Assembly (NCBI RefSeq): GCF_000224145.3
Contig: NC_020173.2
Span: forward strand, 2,487,096 to 2,551,095
DNA from: Ciona intestinalis
Lineage: Eukaryota > Chordata > Ascidiacea > Phlebobranchia > Cionidae
DNA: 64,000 bases
Reading direction: 5' to 3'
The notes beneath the pieces were generated by a model, which saw only the letters and a program-made list of their open reading frames with translations, was not told where the DNA came from and did not search any database. Positions 23,801 to 37,500 of this stretch are shown here, one piece after another; within the stretch, counting starts at the first letter, position 1; the number at the start of each line of letters is the position of its first letter. The position numbers and the translations under genes were made by a program.

Positions 23801-26800
23801 GCGCTAAGTTATAAGGACTGAGTAATGTACTGGCCCTGACTTAAGCTTTAAAATGTATGTACCTTATAGTTGCCTGGTTTATTACAAACAACCAACCAAT
23901 CCACTCGTGCTGCTGGGACAAGAAGGGTTTTCTTAAACCTTGGCATTCGTGGCTTGTTGAGATATACACCATCGATTGCTATCTCATAGAAATCACATGC
24001 ATTAACTCCATTATTATCCACTATAGTCATCTCGAGTGTTGTCAGCCCACCAGCATTTACCATTCTGTGACATCATAATACTAACATGTTGATGATAAGA
24101 TGTTACTTATTTATGCTACCCTGACCATATAGTAGGGAGTTATAGCACAGGTGTTATATTTCATACACTTCATGTTCATCTAAGGGAACACACTAACAAT
24201 GGCAGCAGAGCAGACCATGAGGCAAATGCTCTGATTTTTATGCATTACACATGGGTGCAACAGCCCTTTTTGAATTAACATTCTATTCCACCCTTTTTAT
24301 TAATAGCGTGTTTTACCAACTAGTGTTTTGCTGTGGATATCTTTTTTCGTTCTTTAAATAACATGATCTTCACTATCGTTTTCGAAGGAATAAAAAACAT
24401 TTTTGTTATTATGTAGACATAAAATCTCTTTTTACCTGAACCTTTTGGTTTGACCAGCTGAAAAGTTCATAACAGGTTGCAGCAACCCATTGGTTGTGTA
24501 ATAATCTACCTCATTTTCCTCTACCTTCAACCAATCCTCTAACGTTTTATTTGTTGTAGCATTAACCACTGTTAGGTGTCTGTTAAGAAAAACTGATAGT
24601 TATGATAAAATAATCAACTATTTTTAAAATTAGAATATAAATATATTAAAATATATCCTGTTTAAAAAAGTGTCATTTTCTATTAAAGTATTAATTTCTG
24701 TTTCTTTGTTATTTCAGATAGATAAAATAACAATCATACTATATTGATAAAAATATTCAACCACAAAGTTGCATGCTTGGTAACTTGTTGTATGAAGCCA
24801 ATAAATAGTGCACATGCAAGGGACACCCATCCCCATGTTATAAGACTAAAAAGCCCCAATACACAATATTAAATAAACAATTGTACTGGGAGTTAGAAAT
24901 TACCTAAACACATCTGGATCACCAATAGACTTTTGCAAACTACCAAACCCAAGGCCATCCAGATCTACATATTGTAAAGTTGGTTGGAATAAAAGTTTAA
25001 TATCATGTTCACAGTTGAAAGGACATGACACAGATCTAATCAATGCAGTCGTGTTCTCATTATCAGGGTCTTCTACGATAAGCAAGCCTGACATCCCACC
25101 TTGTACCTGGTGTAAGGGTGATTGTTATATATATATATGTTGGTACAGCAATATTTTTTGAATAGGCGTGTCTCACTGTAGTACTTTAAATTTTTTGAGA
25201 CACACTGCCTTTACAATGTCTAAAAAATCTGCACATCTCCTTTTTGTTCTGGAAAACATGTTTATGTAGGGGTTGTTTAGGCTCCAGTTAACTAATTTAC
25301 CTGGAGCTTTAACAGATGTTGGAGCCTGCAACTTGCTCAAAAGTAGAAAGCAGGCGACAAGGCTTTAATAGTAATAGATGGAAAGTTTTCCCTTGACAGA
25401 AATTGTAGTTTTACAAAATATTTCATACTTTCTTACATGAAACATGGTAGCACCGTGGAGATGAGCATGATACCAGTAAGTACCAGGTGGATTCTGTTCT
25501 TCTATTTGATAAACATGGGTGAAGTTACCTCTAGGGGGTATTTCAATGAAGACATCATCAGAAGGTAACTAGAAATATAATACAGTTTAAAGGTAATATT
25601 TTGAACTGGTTTTTCATTTATACCACTTACTGTACTGTTAATATGTAAGCCATGTGTGTGCAAATTGGTTGCGTTGGGTTTTTGAAAAGAGTTGTGTTTT
25701 ACTATTCCTTCTGGCGGTAGGAGATTGTTTTTCTGGAGAATTTCAGAAAAATGTTAACTCTATTTTATATGGTTAGAGGATCTATTAGGCCTGATTAGAG
25801 ACTGGGATGTAAGTTTAACTTGACTTACTACCGCAGCCAGATAGTTTTTTTTATTCTTTATGGGTGAGGTCCTTGTCAAGGACCTGGGATTTAGGCCAGA
25901 TTTGGCCCATTACCCCAACACCCGGAAAGCCAATTTAAGCCCTTCTTGCGACCGGTGCCGCGACACCGCACCGCAGTCCTCGTGTGCTTACGAGTTACTA
26001 TACTTTTCAACTTTGTGTATGATTTTTATTTGATATGGCTTATAACTTGAACAAGCCATTAGTGACCGGTGGGTTGGAGCAACGTTCTTTTAAGTGTCTT
26101 GCCCAAGGACACATACGCGGATCAGTATTAGTATCTTCATCGAGCACCGAACCACTTTGGTTACGATGCAGGCACCTAAACCACTGACCCATGGCGCCTG
26201 GGACTACCCTACTATACTTGGAGAATAGGACCAACCAGAAACCATATATAAATACCAACCTTGATTTAGTATCCTTGTTCATTGTATTATCAGCTGACCC
26301 ACACATCATTGTAGAGTTTGCTGAGCTAGTGGTTTGTTCACTGTCAAGGCTGTCTTTTGATATGGCATCTTTTACCTGCGTAGGACCAGCGATCTTAGAT
26401 CAGAGTTGCAAGTATAGGGTGAAAATAACTGCTAATATGACCCATACAATTTTATTGGGTACTTACTGCTTAGTAACCTCAACTTTACTGGGATATTTTA
26501 GCAATATATTTGAAAGTTTGCAACAGTTTTACATTGGACGCACCAGCAAACAAAAAAATACTCAATTAAATGCATCAGCGAAAAAAAAATAATTTAGTAA
26601 AACAGCTACAGGTATCAAAAATTAGATCTTTTTTTTCTTTTAAATTTTTGCTTTTTTTAATTTTTTTAAATATTCTTTTTTAAAACAGAAACCTCTCTGA
26701 GATGTTCTGCAACGTGCATCAGTTTCTCTTTCTCCTCTAACAATCTCTTTTTTTCTGCATCAGTTACAACANNNNNNNNNNNNNNNNNNNNNNNNNNNNN

Positions 26801-27648
26801 NNNNNNNNNNNNNNNNNNNNNTATGGCTTACAATGTGGACAACTCATTACTGCTGGGTTGGAGCAATGTCCGTTAAGTGTCTTGTTCACGGACACATACG
26901 CCGATCAGTTTTAGTACCGCTGCCAAGCATCGAACCGGGGACACTTTGGTTCCGATGCAGGCGCCTGAACCACTGAGCCATGGCGCCGGAGCCAGATAGT
27001 TATGTCAATTGTCAACAAATATTATTTTTATCTAAACACGGATTTTCCTATATTGTTTATGGGGTATATGCATATTCCGCCCACAATTTGGCTTGCCTCA
27101 CCTAGCCCATATTGAAGATAACACTTTATTTTACCACATACCACGGTAATATTAACATTGTCTCCTTGTTGTACAGTTATAGTTGGTCCAGCTAGCTTCC
27201 CGTTGTATACTCTTCTGTGTATTGTTAGCCAATCGAATGTAAAATTGGCCATACTAACATTTAAGGTGTATGCAAGTCTTCCATTGGTTGATTTAACAAC
27301 TTCCGGTTCCACAAATGCACCGCCCCCTATTAAAAAAGTAAGCATAAATAGTTGTAACCTTTCATGTATAAATGAATGAATGCCACTTATTTATCCCCTT
27401 GTGGGGAACAACAACAGTCGTTACAATAAGAGGGTTCTATTTCATACAACACACACTAACCTGACACAGGCCTTTTTGAGGACCCTAATAAGCACTCTGA
27501 GATCCGTGTAGTAACCATAATTTAGTTGAAACATAATGTTCATAACCTTACCTGTAATATTTTTACAAGGTTTGCTGTGAAAACAGTCGGTGGAGCTCTC
27601 CACATTGAAAACTAAGAAAACGAGTAAAAAACTTGAATAACCAAACAT
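20805..27648 (-). CDS. Membrane-anchored multicopper oxidase (laccase/CueO-like), 14 exons
   Basis: Minus-strand exons: 27552-27648, 27142-27326, 25631-25732, 25437-25568, 24904-25106, 24436-24579, 23863-24064, 23341-23600, 23024-23120, 22540-22672, 22310-22461, 22033-22138, 21832-21927 and 20805-20905. They sum to 2010 nt, 669 residues, without a frame break. A signal peptide (MFGYSSFLLVFLVFNVESS) is followed by three cupredoxin domains with all four copper motifs: NLHTHG (His119/121), WYHAHLHG (162/164), HPMHIH (464-469) and HCHILAHEDSGMM (584-596, with a Met as axial type-1 ligand). The C terminus has a membrane helix near residues 645-666 and a tail of about 3 residues. The protein should oxidise phenols, metals or similar substrates with reduction of O2 to water, at the cell surface or in the secretory path. 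HCHxxxHEDxGMM resembles bacterial CueO-type enzymes more than insect laccases. The intron after exon 10 uses a GC donor (ctg/gcaagt). Confidence 0.95.
21101..21745. repeat. ~120-bp tandem array, 5+ units (oxidase last intron)
   Basis: Units begin at about 21101, 21218, 21338, 21459, 21580 and 21698 with aaaaagcttaaaagtt, then aaactacaatcaacaacga, agcactagaaatggt and gttagctagatac. Divergence between units is modest, so the array is fairly young. It lies between the last two coding exons. Confidence 0.95.
25985..26202 (-). mobile_element. tRNA-derived SINE in an oxidase intron
   Basis: On the minus strand it starts with a tRNA-like head (ggcgccatgggtcagtggtt, B-box-like region near ggttcggtgctcgatg) and carries the body landmarks gtgtccttgggcaagacac and ttgctccaaccc. 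A gcttacgagttacta equivalent marks the far end. Confidence 0.8.
26284..26592 (+). other. Unidentified open reading segment in the second oxidase intron
   Basis: After a plausible acceptor (attgtattatcag), a plus-strand frame stays open for about 102 codons to TAA at 26590-26592. It starts DPHIIVEFAELVV, has a hydrophobic stretch (THTILLGTYCLVTSTLLGYF), NXT/NXS sites and a KKK end. Just beyond it, 26669-26771 on the minus strand reads as a Lys/Glu-rich helix (AEKKRLLEEKEKLMHVAEHL) into an assembly gap. I recognise neither. They could be exons of nested genes or a segment brought in by misassembly between the flanking SINEs. Confidence 0.3.
26772..26821. other. Assembly gap (50 N)
   Basis: Fifty N, a placeholder length. 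The right side is directly SINE sequence. Confidence 1.
26822..26993 (-). mobile_element. tRNA-derived SINE, cut by a gap
   Basis: On the minus strand: ggcgccatggctcagtggtt (A-box part), ggttcgatgcttgg (B-box part), then tgtccgtgaacaagacactt and ttgctccaaccc. This is the best-preserved tRNA-like head in the window. Confidence 0.85.
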
Positions 27649-27649
27649 T

Positions 27650-29310
27650 CTATACTGATATCTTAGATATTCTGTAAAGCTTTATTTTAAATAGTTAGTA
27701 ACTTTTACTTTTGCATCCTATTTACTGGTTTGTCCTTAACTGAATGTAACTTGCCTTATCCTCGCCTTGTGAGAAGCGACGGTCATTTAAACTCGAATAT
27801 TCTATTTCATATATCAAGTGAAAACTGAATATCAGACTAACATTTACACAGAAAGCAATGATGATAATGCTATTGTATTCAAAGCAAACATAAAAAAGAA
27901 CTCCTTGTCAACTGAACACAATTCACTTTAGTCAGTACAAAATACCCATTTTTATGCCTGACTGGCAAAATTTGCATATAGGCCTACTAACCCTACAGCT
28001 ATAGTATAACCTTAACTCAGTCCTTCTCAACCTTTTTCGAAGCGAAAAAAGGCTTTGTGAACAAGGTAACCCAACCAAATCAAATCAAATGTCAGGCTAA
28101 CAATTTTGGTCATGCCTTATGGGTTGAGAAGCACGACATAACAGTAACATAGTTTAAGTTTCTGTTTACGGGTCTGACTTGATACTCTAATATAAATTGT
28201 TACTTTGTGTTTGTGTTTGTTCATTAAACCCATAACAGGATACAGGTATGCACATCCAACCTACATAGCAGGCACATCACATCCCCACAAATTCATTAGG
28301 ATTTAACCCACCACTTCCTCTTAGTCAACATTAGCAATATGGCATCCGTAAACATAAGTGACTAATGGAACTTTCCTTAACTTGTAATACAGTAACAAAG
28401 GTCATATTAATATAGAAAAGGAAAGTATAGGAAGTAGCAAAACTAAACCTCCAGTCCTATAACACACAAAATTATAAAAAGTTGACATCATTTCTTGAAT
28501 AAAATGAAAAATTGTTACCAACTTACCACCAACAAACATTTATCTCACATTTACACATATTTAAAATTATTCATTTTTGTTTTTAGTAAGTATAATTTTG
28601 CTGTTAACTTCCTTCTTTTCATTGATTTTTAAGTAAAATGATGTTTTTTGATCAAATAATGTTATGGAAATAATGCTGGCTTAAATTTTTGGTTAAAAGA
28701 CCCCTCTGATAAAAGACCAACAAACAGACATGTCATATAAGCTGTTCAGTTACAATACCCTTTTTTGATAAGAGTGAGGTGTGAAGTTAAACCAAACTAG
28801 ATGCACTAATACCAGATTAAATGTTTTGTTTCAGATACTAAATTTTGTTCTTTTCTTTGTGTAAATTACATGCCTAATATTTTATTAAGCATTAATGTTA
28901 CTTCATTGAGATTTAAACCTAAACCATTTCAAAAACAAACACTTTACATTAACCAACAATAGAAACTAATTATAAATAGCCAAAGTATTAATTAGTAACG
29001 GTATATTAACTTTAAACAGTCCTTGTTGTTTTCATACGACAACCTTGGTAATAATTATATCAAAAGACTGTATGGTTGATTTCACTTGAATACATGCTAC
29101 AAGTGGCATAAAATATAATAGCAATGTAATGGGGCAAGATTTGGTTACATAACAGATTGTCCAGCATACTGTAATACAGGACCTATAAGCTTTTTAGAAT
29201 AAAAACTCCAGTATAGAATTTTTATAGACTGTATTATTGTGTTTAGTGTTTACTTCCCTAATTTCACCAAGTTTTGCTTATTGGTTAAGATTTATTTTCT
29301 AAGCAATTAA
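27650..29310. other. Intergenic interval between the oxidase and trefoil genes
   Basis: Divergent promoter region of the two genes. It holds a SINE tail remnant (about 27735-27830) and a small hAT-like element (28018-28135). The rest is AT-rich without recognised features. Confidence 0.45.
28018..28135. mobile_element. Small hAT-like TIR element, about 118 bp
   Basis: Begins cagtccttctcaacc and ends gggttgagaagcac, the inverted CAGTGxTTCTCAACC terminus typical of hAT-group MITEs. No coding capacity. Confidence 0.65.
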
Positions 29311-29315
29311 GTAAA

Positions 29316-30922
29316 ATGAAATCATATTATTTGTTGATAATAGCCATTGTCTTCAGTTCTGGTAGGTTATGAATTTAGCTGTTTGTTTTATAAAAGTATA
29401 TAGCAAAAGAATGATTTTATCGCGTGTTACATAATAAGCCATTAGTTTTTGAATAAGTTGGTAAATCTAAGCAATTAAACTTGTTGTATTTATTTCACTT
29501 TGAGTTAGATTTTCTGCTACCATTTTTTTGACTTGTGTGTCCGAATTATTAAAACAAAAAACAAACCTTCCCATGGGCTATGTTTTGCTTTGTTTATTAG
29601 ATGATACAAAAAGTTAAAGTTAAGGAATTTTAAGCATAATACTGAACATAACAATGTAGTTAATATCCTAAACCTTTAAACCTAGTGCTAAATAATGAAT
29701 ATCAATGTAGTTAATTTTCAAACCTTTTTTAAAGCATTGGAGTCTTTAGCCCAAGATGATGATACAACTATAAGGTGGAGGTGTCCTCATATTAAACCAA
29801 TAAAGCGTGAACAATGTAGTGAATCTGATGAAATGAATCAAATCATTTGTGAAAGAACAAGAAGTAGGATTACAAAATATGAATGAATGCAAGCAACTTA
29901 TTTATTGCATGGTTGGATAACAACATGCATTGTAACATGGGGCTTATTTCATACATCTTGTGTTTGCTAATGAGTTGTACTTTGTGACCAAATGTTTTTT
30001 GTGTGTATCAGTTGAAAAAATTATTTAACATTCTGGACTGGTAACTCATTGAACAAGGTGTGTAAAATAACCTACCAGTGTTACAATGTCTGTCTGGAAA
30101 TAAGTTGTGGGTGACCTTATTCAGAGTGTATATTAAAATCAGTCACTTTGGGGTAAAACCAGACAAAACAACATGTATTAACAGGTTGTTGTTTTGACGA
30201 TACAGACCCAGATGCAATCAACTGTTTCAAGAATCTGGGTAAGTCATACTAACATGAGATTCAATGCGAGACTTTTACAGTAGAGTGCTAACCATAGATA
30301 ATGATGAAAGTAACTTGCTTTATCCTTGCGCACCAGGAAACTTTGTGGGTGATTGTTTTGTCTGTATGGCTGACAATTTAGACAACTCATAGTGACCAAT
30401 AATTTCCCCATGAGTGAATGATAATTCACTCAAGTTGACACCTATTAGGATATTCTATCTTTAGGTATTTGTAACATATCAGTTTACCTTAATTTTTCCA
30501 GAGTGTGAGGTGAATGCAGATGAACGTACGTCTTGTGGATGGCCTGGGATTGAACAAGGACAATGTGAAGATATACGTAAGTATAGCAAACCACATTTAC
30601 TTACCATAGATCTGTATGCTTTACCTTCACCTATAATGCTCAAGTTGAAGCACATAAGCCACTTAAAACAGTGACCCCATTTTTTAATAAATTTATTTTT
30701 GTCAAATCAAAGAGGTTTATTTTGGAGGGGAAATGGCAGAAAGGTGCTACAGTCACATTAATGCATGTGGCACCTGATTAACATTGCCCTGCGCCACATA
30801 ACTTGGATGAAGACAAATACATCATTTATTTTTACCTAAAATAACCTAATGCAACCATTTCAGCTTGCTGTTTTAACCAAGACAACAATGGACAAACAGA
30901 CTGTTACCAACCAGTGGAATAA
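29316..30922 (+). CDS. Secreted protein with two trefoil (P-type) domains
   Basis: Exons 29316-29361, 29735-29863, 30185-30238, 30502-30576 and 30864-30922, all joined in phase 1, total 363 nt and 120 residues. A signal peptide (MKSYYLLIIAIVFSS) is followed by two six-cysteine domains. The first runs RWRCPHIKPIKREQC, IICERTRSCCFDDTD, NCF. The second runs CEVNADERTSCGWPGI, QCEDIPCCFNQ, DCYQP. Both match the trefoil pattern (R..CG..GI....C....CCF......CF), the second better. Trefoil factors are secreted by mucous epithelia, bind mucin glycans and aid repair. Each domain is split by a phase-1 intron before its CC pair. The gene converges on the MAM/EGF/mucin-like gene, 622 bp away. AATAAA signals lie near 31208-31230. 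Confidence 0.9.
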
Positions 30923-31544
30923 GAAATAATCTTACTGGGAAAAAATTTGATTTACTTTGAAAAAACTTTTGAACTTAGTTTTCAAACATGATGGATTTAT
31001 TACCAATGACTTTGCACTGAATACATTTTCTCCCTGAACAGTGATGCTACAAAATATTCAATGGTTGTAAAAATTAAAGTAGAATTTGCAATGTTTTCTG
31101 TTGATAATGCATTGTACATAACATTGTACAGACAAAATGAAAATATAACAAATTCATTCTGCTGTTGCTACTATGCATAATATAATTTTAAGAAGCCCAT
31201 TTTCTGATGCAATAAATTGAAAAATAAAATAAAGTCAAGTATGGACTTCTATTAAGAATGTAAACATTAAAGTTTTAATATACCAGATCAGTAGTTGCAA
31301 AACTTTTTTAATGCAGTTTGAAAACCACTGCACTAGAATACTAGATAAAGTCACCAATGTCTTCTAGAAAACCTTGCAGTTGATATAAGAGGTTTCAAAC
31401 TTACAGATGTTCAGACAATAATTTATATAGCGAGTTTACTGTCTCACTGCATGACAGATCAATTATTATAATAAAATCTATGTAAAATCTGTTGTACCAA
31501 AAGATCAGTTTCCTAAAATAAAGAAAGTGAATGTACATGATATC

Positions 31545-34500
31545 CTATAACTGATAAAGTGGGTTCACAACAGACGTGCTCTCGGGAATGGCAAAATGAG
31601 AGCTTTCATTGTCAAATTCCTCGCCTAATTTTGATGAAGAATTTTGTTTTTGATTCCGGAAAAGCCAAACTACCAACCCAGCCAACATTGCTACGGCAAC
31701 AAGGGAACCAATCACAGCCCCAGCTATCGTACCGCCTGACACACCCCCTTGATTTTGAGAGTTATCATCAGCTAAAAATATACTAAGTTTTTATATCAAA
31801 AAAAATCCAGAAAACTGGTAGCCACAAGGTTAAAACTATTTTTCTGAAAATTAGTAATTTTTTTGTCAATTACTGTTTCTGTATTAAAGAGTTAAATAAA
31901 TGTATAAAACTCTTACCATCAAGGCCTGGGCATAAAACAATTCTAAAACATATATTTTGGAAGATTTAAATCATACAGATACCTGTGGTTGTAGTTTCTT
32001 GCATTGGTAATGATGTTGCTTCCTTTGTTGTTGTTCTTGTTTTTGTTGTTGTTGTTACTGGAGGATAGTTTGTTGCTGTTGTTGTTGTTGTCTTTATTGT
32101 TGTTGTTGATATTTCTGGTGGGTTGTTTGTTGTTGGCATTGTTGTTGTTGTTGCTTGCTGTGTTGTAGTTGAATCCAATGTTGTTGTTGTCATTGTTGTT
32201 GTAGCCAGGGTTTCAGTTGTTGACGCAACTGTTGTTGTGGCTGGTGGTTCTATATCATAATAAAGAAAATTTAAGTATTTAGGAATCTTTAAGCCTAAAT
32301 AAAAAATACATACAGTCAAGAAAGGGGATTTTAAAACAAAAAATTAATAAATAATAAGAAAAAAATTAAAAAAAAGATACCCCACATTGGTAGCAGCATA
32401 AAGCTTTGAACCCTGCTATCCCCTGGTTACAAGGCACGCACCCTAACCAGTGTACTACACCGCGTTGTTATTATAAAAGGTTCCATACAAAAAAATGCAT
32501 CTTACCAATAAGAGAAACTTTAAGATCATCCACTGCAATATCCCCCATGTAGAACACTGTTTCTATTGTCCTGTGTTCAATTACTATAGACCAATCCACA
32601 GTAGATTGAAATGAATGCGAGAATTTGAGCCAAGAGTTTCCTTGCTCGCCGGTCACTGTTAGTAGGTTGGATACAGATCCTTGCTCTGGAAAAATATTGT
32701 TAATTGTCCATAAAATGCAGGGCCTCAGTAGGGTCTATTACTCTATATGGTAGTACCATGGGTGTTGGGGTAATGAGGTCTACACCCCGGGCCTGAGGTG
32801 CCTTAATGAAGACCTCACAAAATATATTATTGAGTGTCTATAAACTGTCTCAGTGGGGTATAGATGGTAGCACCCTAGGTGTGGGGGCAATAAACCTACA
32901 TCTCACTTTTTATGTGTCCCCTGGAGACCTCACAGAAATGGAATGAAATGTCAAAAAAGTCAAAATAGGGTCTTTAACCATTGTTATAAAAACATGCATA
33001 TATTTTTTATGATTAATCTTTAATACTTAGTGTATTAAACTGCCTTAGTGTGATCTAAATGGTAGTTCTCTCATTGTTGTGGTAATTGGTCAAAATCAAA
33101 ATTGTGTTATAATCAAATAGTTTTAATGCTCTGAACATTAAAAATACTTACGGTCAAGAAAAACGTTTAAAGTTCCGATTCCAGATCCGGACATATGATA
33201 AAAGAAATCAAACTGATACAATGTTCCATATGTTGCGACATTATAAGTGGGTGATCTGATGCGATATCTGGACCCCTCTACTGGGTTGCTCCGGTATAGT
33301 GGGGTGAAAAGGTAAAACCCCTTACCTGAGAACATATAAACACTAATTAGTAGGAAAATGAGCAATTCTTTAAAATAACATAACAAAATTTTTATTTATC
33401 TTTTTGGAAACAATAGCAAAAATCATGTTACTTAAAGAACAAAGAGAAGGGAATCAACAGCAAAACAACAGTTGTTAAAAAAATTATGAATAAAAAGTGT
33501 GAAAAAGTGTGTCAATTAAACAGCGTGGCTGAGGCACCCAAATAACAGACCTCTATAAAACTTCTTGGGCCATTGTATAAACTGCCACCTTTTACAAACT
33601 AATATATATTGTATAGGTTTGCATAAAATAAGACATGGATAAAGGCTTTAAAACCATGTATGTTATTGTTTTTGCATTTTTTTATTGTAAATTTGTTAAT
33701 GGCGACACATTACATGGAAATGTTTGCAAAAGAAAAATAAATGTTTTACATGGTGACTTCATAATTTTCATGCCAACTTTATGAGCGATTATTTTAAGAC
33801 CCTTAAATTACCTATCTGTTGGTAAGTATGATCCTTCTGTGGTCCACTGAGTGGGTAGTTAGGTCCTGCCCCCTCCTCTAATATCCAGTTGTAATCTGAC
33901 ATACCATCAACTGTCCAACCACACAAGATGTTGTTTTCAAAGTCACAGCTGCCTGGTGCTGTTATATGTAGTAAGGATTAGATTGGTGTATTATAACATT
34001 ACTGTATTGAATAAAGGTAACTTTACTTTTTCCTCACATGGTGGAAAAACGACAGTCGTTATATATCACGTGTGTTCTGTTTCATACACCTCGTTCCATA
34101 CACCTAACTAGTTTGCCAGGGTACCGAACTGTGATACTATGGAAGCCTAACTTGGAAATATTTAGATATAAACGAGTCGTTGTTTGTCTGCTAGGTGTGG
34201 TGACCACCTTTTTTCTTTAAATGTAATATGTTTTACCCGGAAGCATGTTTTAACAGCTGTCATTATGAATGTATGAATGAATGAATGTAACTTACTTTAT
34301 CCTCGCGTGGCCGAAAAACGACAGTCGTTATCACACGGGTTTAACACCTCGTGCCAGCTTACGAGTTACCATGTATGTTACTTTGTGGGTGATTATTTTT
34401 TTCGGGATTTTTTTTATTTTTTGTTTATGTATGGCTGATAATTTAGACAACCCATTAGTGACCACTGGGTTGGAGCAATTGCCGTTAAGTGTCTTGCCCA

Positions 34501-37500
34501 AGGACACATACGCCAACAATGGTAGCAGCGTCGANNNNNNNNNNNNNNNNNNNNNNNNNNNNNNNNNNNNNNNNNNNNNNNNNNNNNNNNNNNNNNNNNN
34601 NNNNNNNNNNNNNNNNNNNNNNNNNNNNNNNNNNNNNNNGTTGCTTATTATGCTTGGTGGCTTTATACACCTCCTGTTTACAGAAATATCGTCTTTATAC
34701 GTGTATACGCCACACACCCGCCAATACTTTCTCTTGAATGCCATGTGTGGTGATGCAACCCCTAATCCATCATTTGCAGGTTTAACGCATGTAGTGTACT
34801 ACTATTTTGGTTATTGTGCCTTTTCTTAACTAATTCATTCTGCAGAGTTGCTCCAATCATTCATTAAGTTCCTTGTAAATAAACTAACTTTGAAATAAGT
34901 TGTATCTTATCGTCTACTGTTCTTTATTGGGTAAAGAACTGGCGCAAAGCCTACTTTATCATTATAGGATATAGAAAAATAAAACTGATATGTTATCTGT
35001 GATATAACCATTAAACAATGCTAAAAATCGACCACTACAAACATTGTAATGCCACATTTACAAGATAGTTATAAACATTTTACCTTTATCGCATACATCT
35101 CCATAAAACGGCTCAACGCACTGACAAGTAAATTCTCCCAACCCATCTGTGCAGATCCCATCATTCTTACAAGGATTGCCAACACAATTATCGGGGTTGT
35201 CGCGACAAGTGTCACCGGTATAACCAACTTGACAGTGGCATGTGAAAGTTATAGGTCCCAATGCACAGGTGCCACCATTTTCGCAAGGATTCGGAGCACA
35301 ATGATCAACTGAGATGTATCATGTAATAGTTAAAAAAATTAAAGTTGCATATTTTTCTTTAGGTGAAGGGCTACTTAAATGTTACCATATATATATATAA
35401 CTTTGTGGGTGCTGTTTTTTCTATGTCGATGTCAATTTAGACAACCCAATAGTGACAACAGAGTTTCCACAATTTAGCAGTATTTAGCAACAAACTCAGT
35501 ATTCTATAACAACATGGCAAATGCTCCAATTTATGGCCTATACTAGTGTAGTATACAGTTTAGCGTTTTTCAAACCTTCAGAACATGTACGTCCGACCCA
35601 ACCACTTAAACATATGCATTCAAAGTCGCCATTACTTCCAATTTCACACACTCCCCCATTCTGACAAGGATTTGTTTCACATTGACCGTATATCTCACAA
35701 GCTGGACCCGAGAAATCGGTCGGACAAAGACAACTATTTGAAAATAAAATAAACAAAAATTGGTAATTAGGTATTTTAAATCCAGAAGTAAAACAAAGTC
35801 TTAATGATAAAAATCTTTAATGGTAAAAAGCGCAGATGTTGCATACTGTGCTTCTGTTATGAATGTAAATTGTTTTATACCCAATGGATAAGAAGCAGGC
35901 TAACCAATGTGTCACGGTGCCATACAATATGAATGAATGCAACTTACTTTATCCTCGGTGGCCAGAAAATGGCAGTCATTATAACACGATATTCATACAC
36001 CTTGCGCCAGCTTACGAGTTACCAAGTATGTTACTTTGTGGGTAATTATTTTTTGGGGGGATTTTTTCTTTTTTTATGTATGGCTGATAATTTGGACAAC
36101 CCATTACTGACCACTGGGTTGGAGCAACTGCCATTAGGTGTCTTGCTTAAGAACACATACGCCCACAATAGTAGCAGCGATGGGCCTTGAACCCGTTACC
36201 TCTGGGTTACAGGTATGCGCGCTAACCAACTGTGCCACGGTGCCATACAATATGAACATTATTCTCACCTGTATTGAGAACCTTCAGCCACACAAGTTCC
36301 TCCATGCTGACAAGGTGCAATAAAACAAGCTTCATAATCTGAAAAAAAAAATTAAATAAAATATAAACTGTCCAGTTGTTGAGGTGAAACAACTACGTCA
36401 TGCAGCATTTTTTTAAGTGGGGAACACAGGGCTTATAATTAGGAGTTACAGAACTAGTATTATTACAATATTTAAATGCCCGCTTTCGCTTACAAATATT
36501 TTTGCCCGTTTTATTATTATTGCTCATTTTCACAAATTATGTAGAATGAAAATATTAATACTAATAGTGCCAGTTTTCATTTACAGAAGACAATACTGAT
36601 TCACGTATGTTTCCTTGAGCAAGTCACTTGTAAATGATATAACTTGCTTTATTCTAAAATGACCAAAAAATACAATTTTAAACACGAATGTTCAGTTCCA
36701 CACACCTCATGCCTGTCTTAATGAACACATAACAAACGAGTAAAGAATTGGCGCAAAGTCTACTTCATCAGTATTGGATAAAGAAAAATAGTACTAATAT
36801 GTTGCCTGTGATATAACCTTATAACCATTGCTTAAACCCAGTAACAAATGGTCATCTCTCTATTATAAAACTCACCACAGAAATCATTGATTTGAACAAC
36901 AACATCATCAATAGCAATATCCCCTCTGTTGTCTTCATCAATTAAACTTTTTGATTCCATGATGGATTCAAACACAACACGGAAGTCGTGGGGTGTGCTG
37001 TGGTGAAAAGGTATGTTAATTCGTTTATTGTAGTATGCAGACTGTTTATTTATAAAGTTTGGTAAGTAGAAAGGTCCGTTTACTTTATGGTTAAAACTAC
37101 CATAGAGAAAAACACAAAACACACTGACTTTTAACGCCCAAAATTTTCCAAACAAAAGTTAGTTTATAACACAGTCATAATAGTTAAATATTCATACATT
37201 GCTTCACTAACTTATAACTTTAGACTTCTAATTAAATACAGTTGGTTGGGGAAAGATGGGACAAAGAATTATAAAAATATATTTTCACGACTCCCATAGA
37301 TTGTTAATTGTTTAAAACACGATCAGGATATTTGGATATTATGTGCTAAAGGTGTCCCATCTTCCCCCACCCTATTATACCAATATGTTAACCCATATCA
37401 TAAACTAGACATTTATAGGTTTAAATTACAGTGTTGCCCACCTAATATTTAGTTCTGCATATTTCCATTGTGGTCTCCCACCCCCAATACTACCAAGTTC

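Noticed and set aside
31289-31330. Short imperfect palindrome (cagtagttgcaaaac ... aaaaccactg) as a hAT remnant
   Set aside because: Only 42 bp with weak pairing; too little to call.
31985-32249. Thr-rich segment as simple-sequence DNA with no coding role
   Set aside because: It is a 267-bp phase 1-1 exon with good splice sites and fits the frame between MAM4 and the membrane exon.
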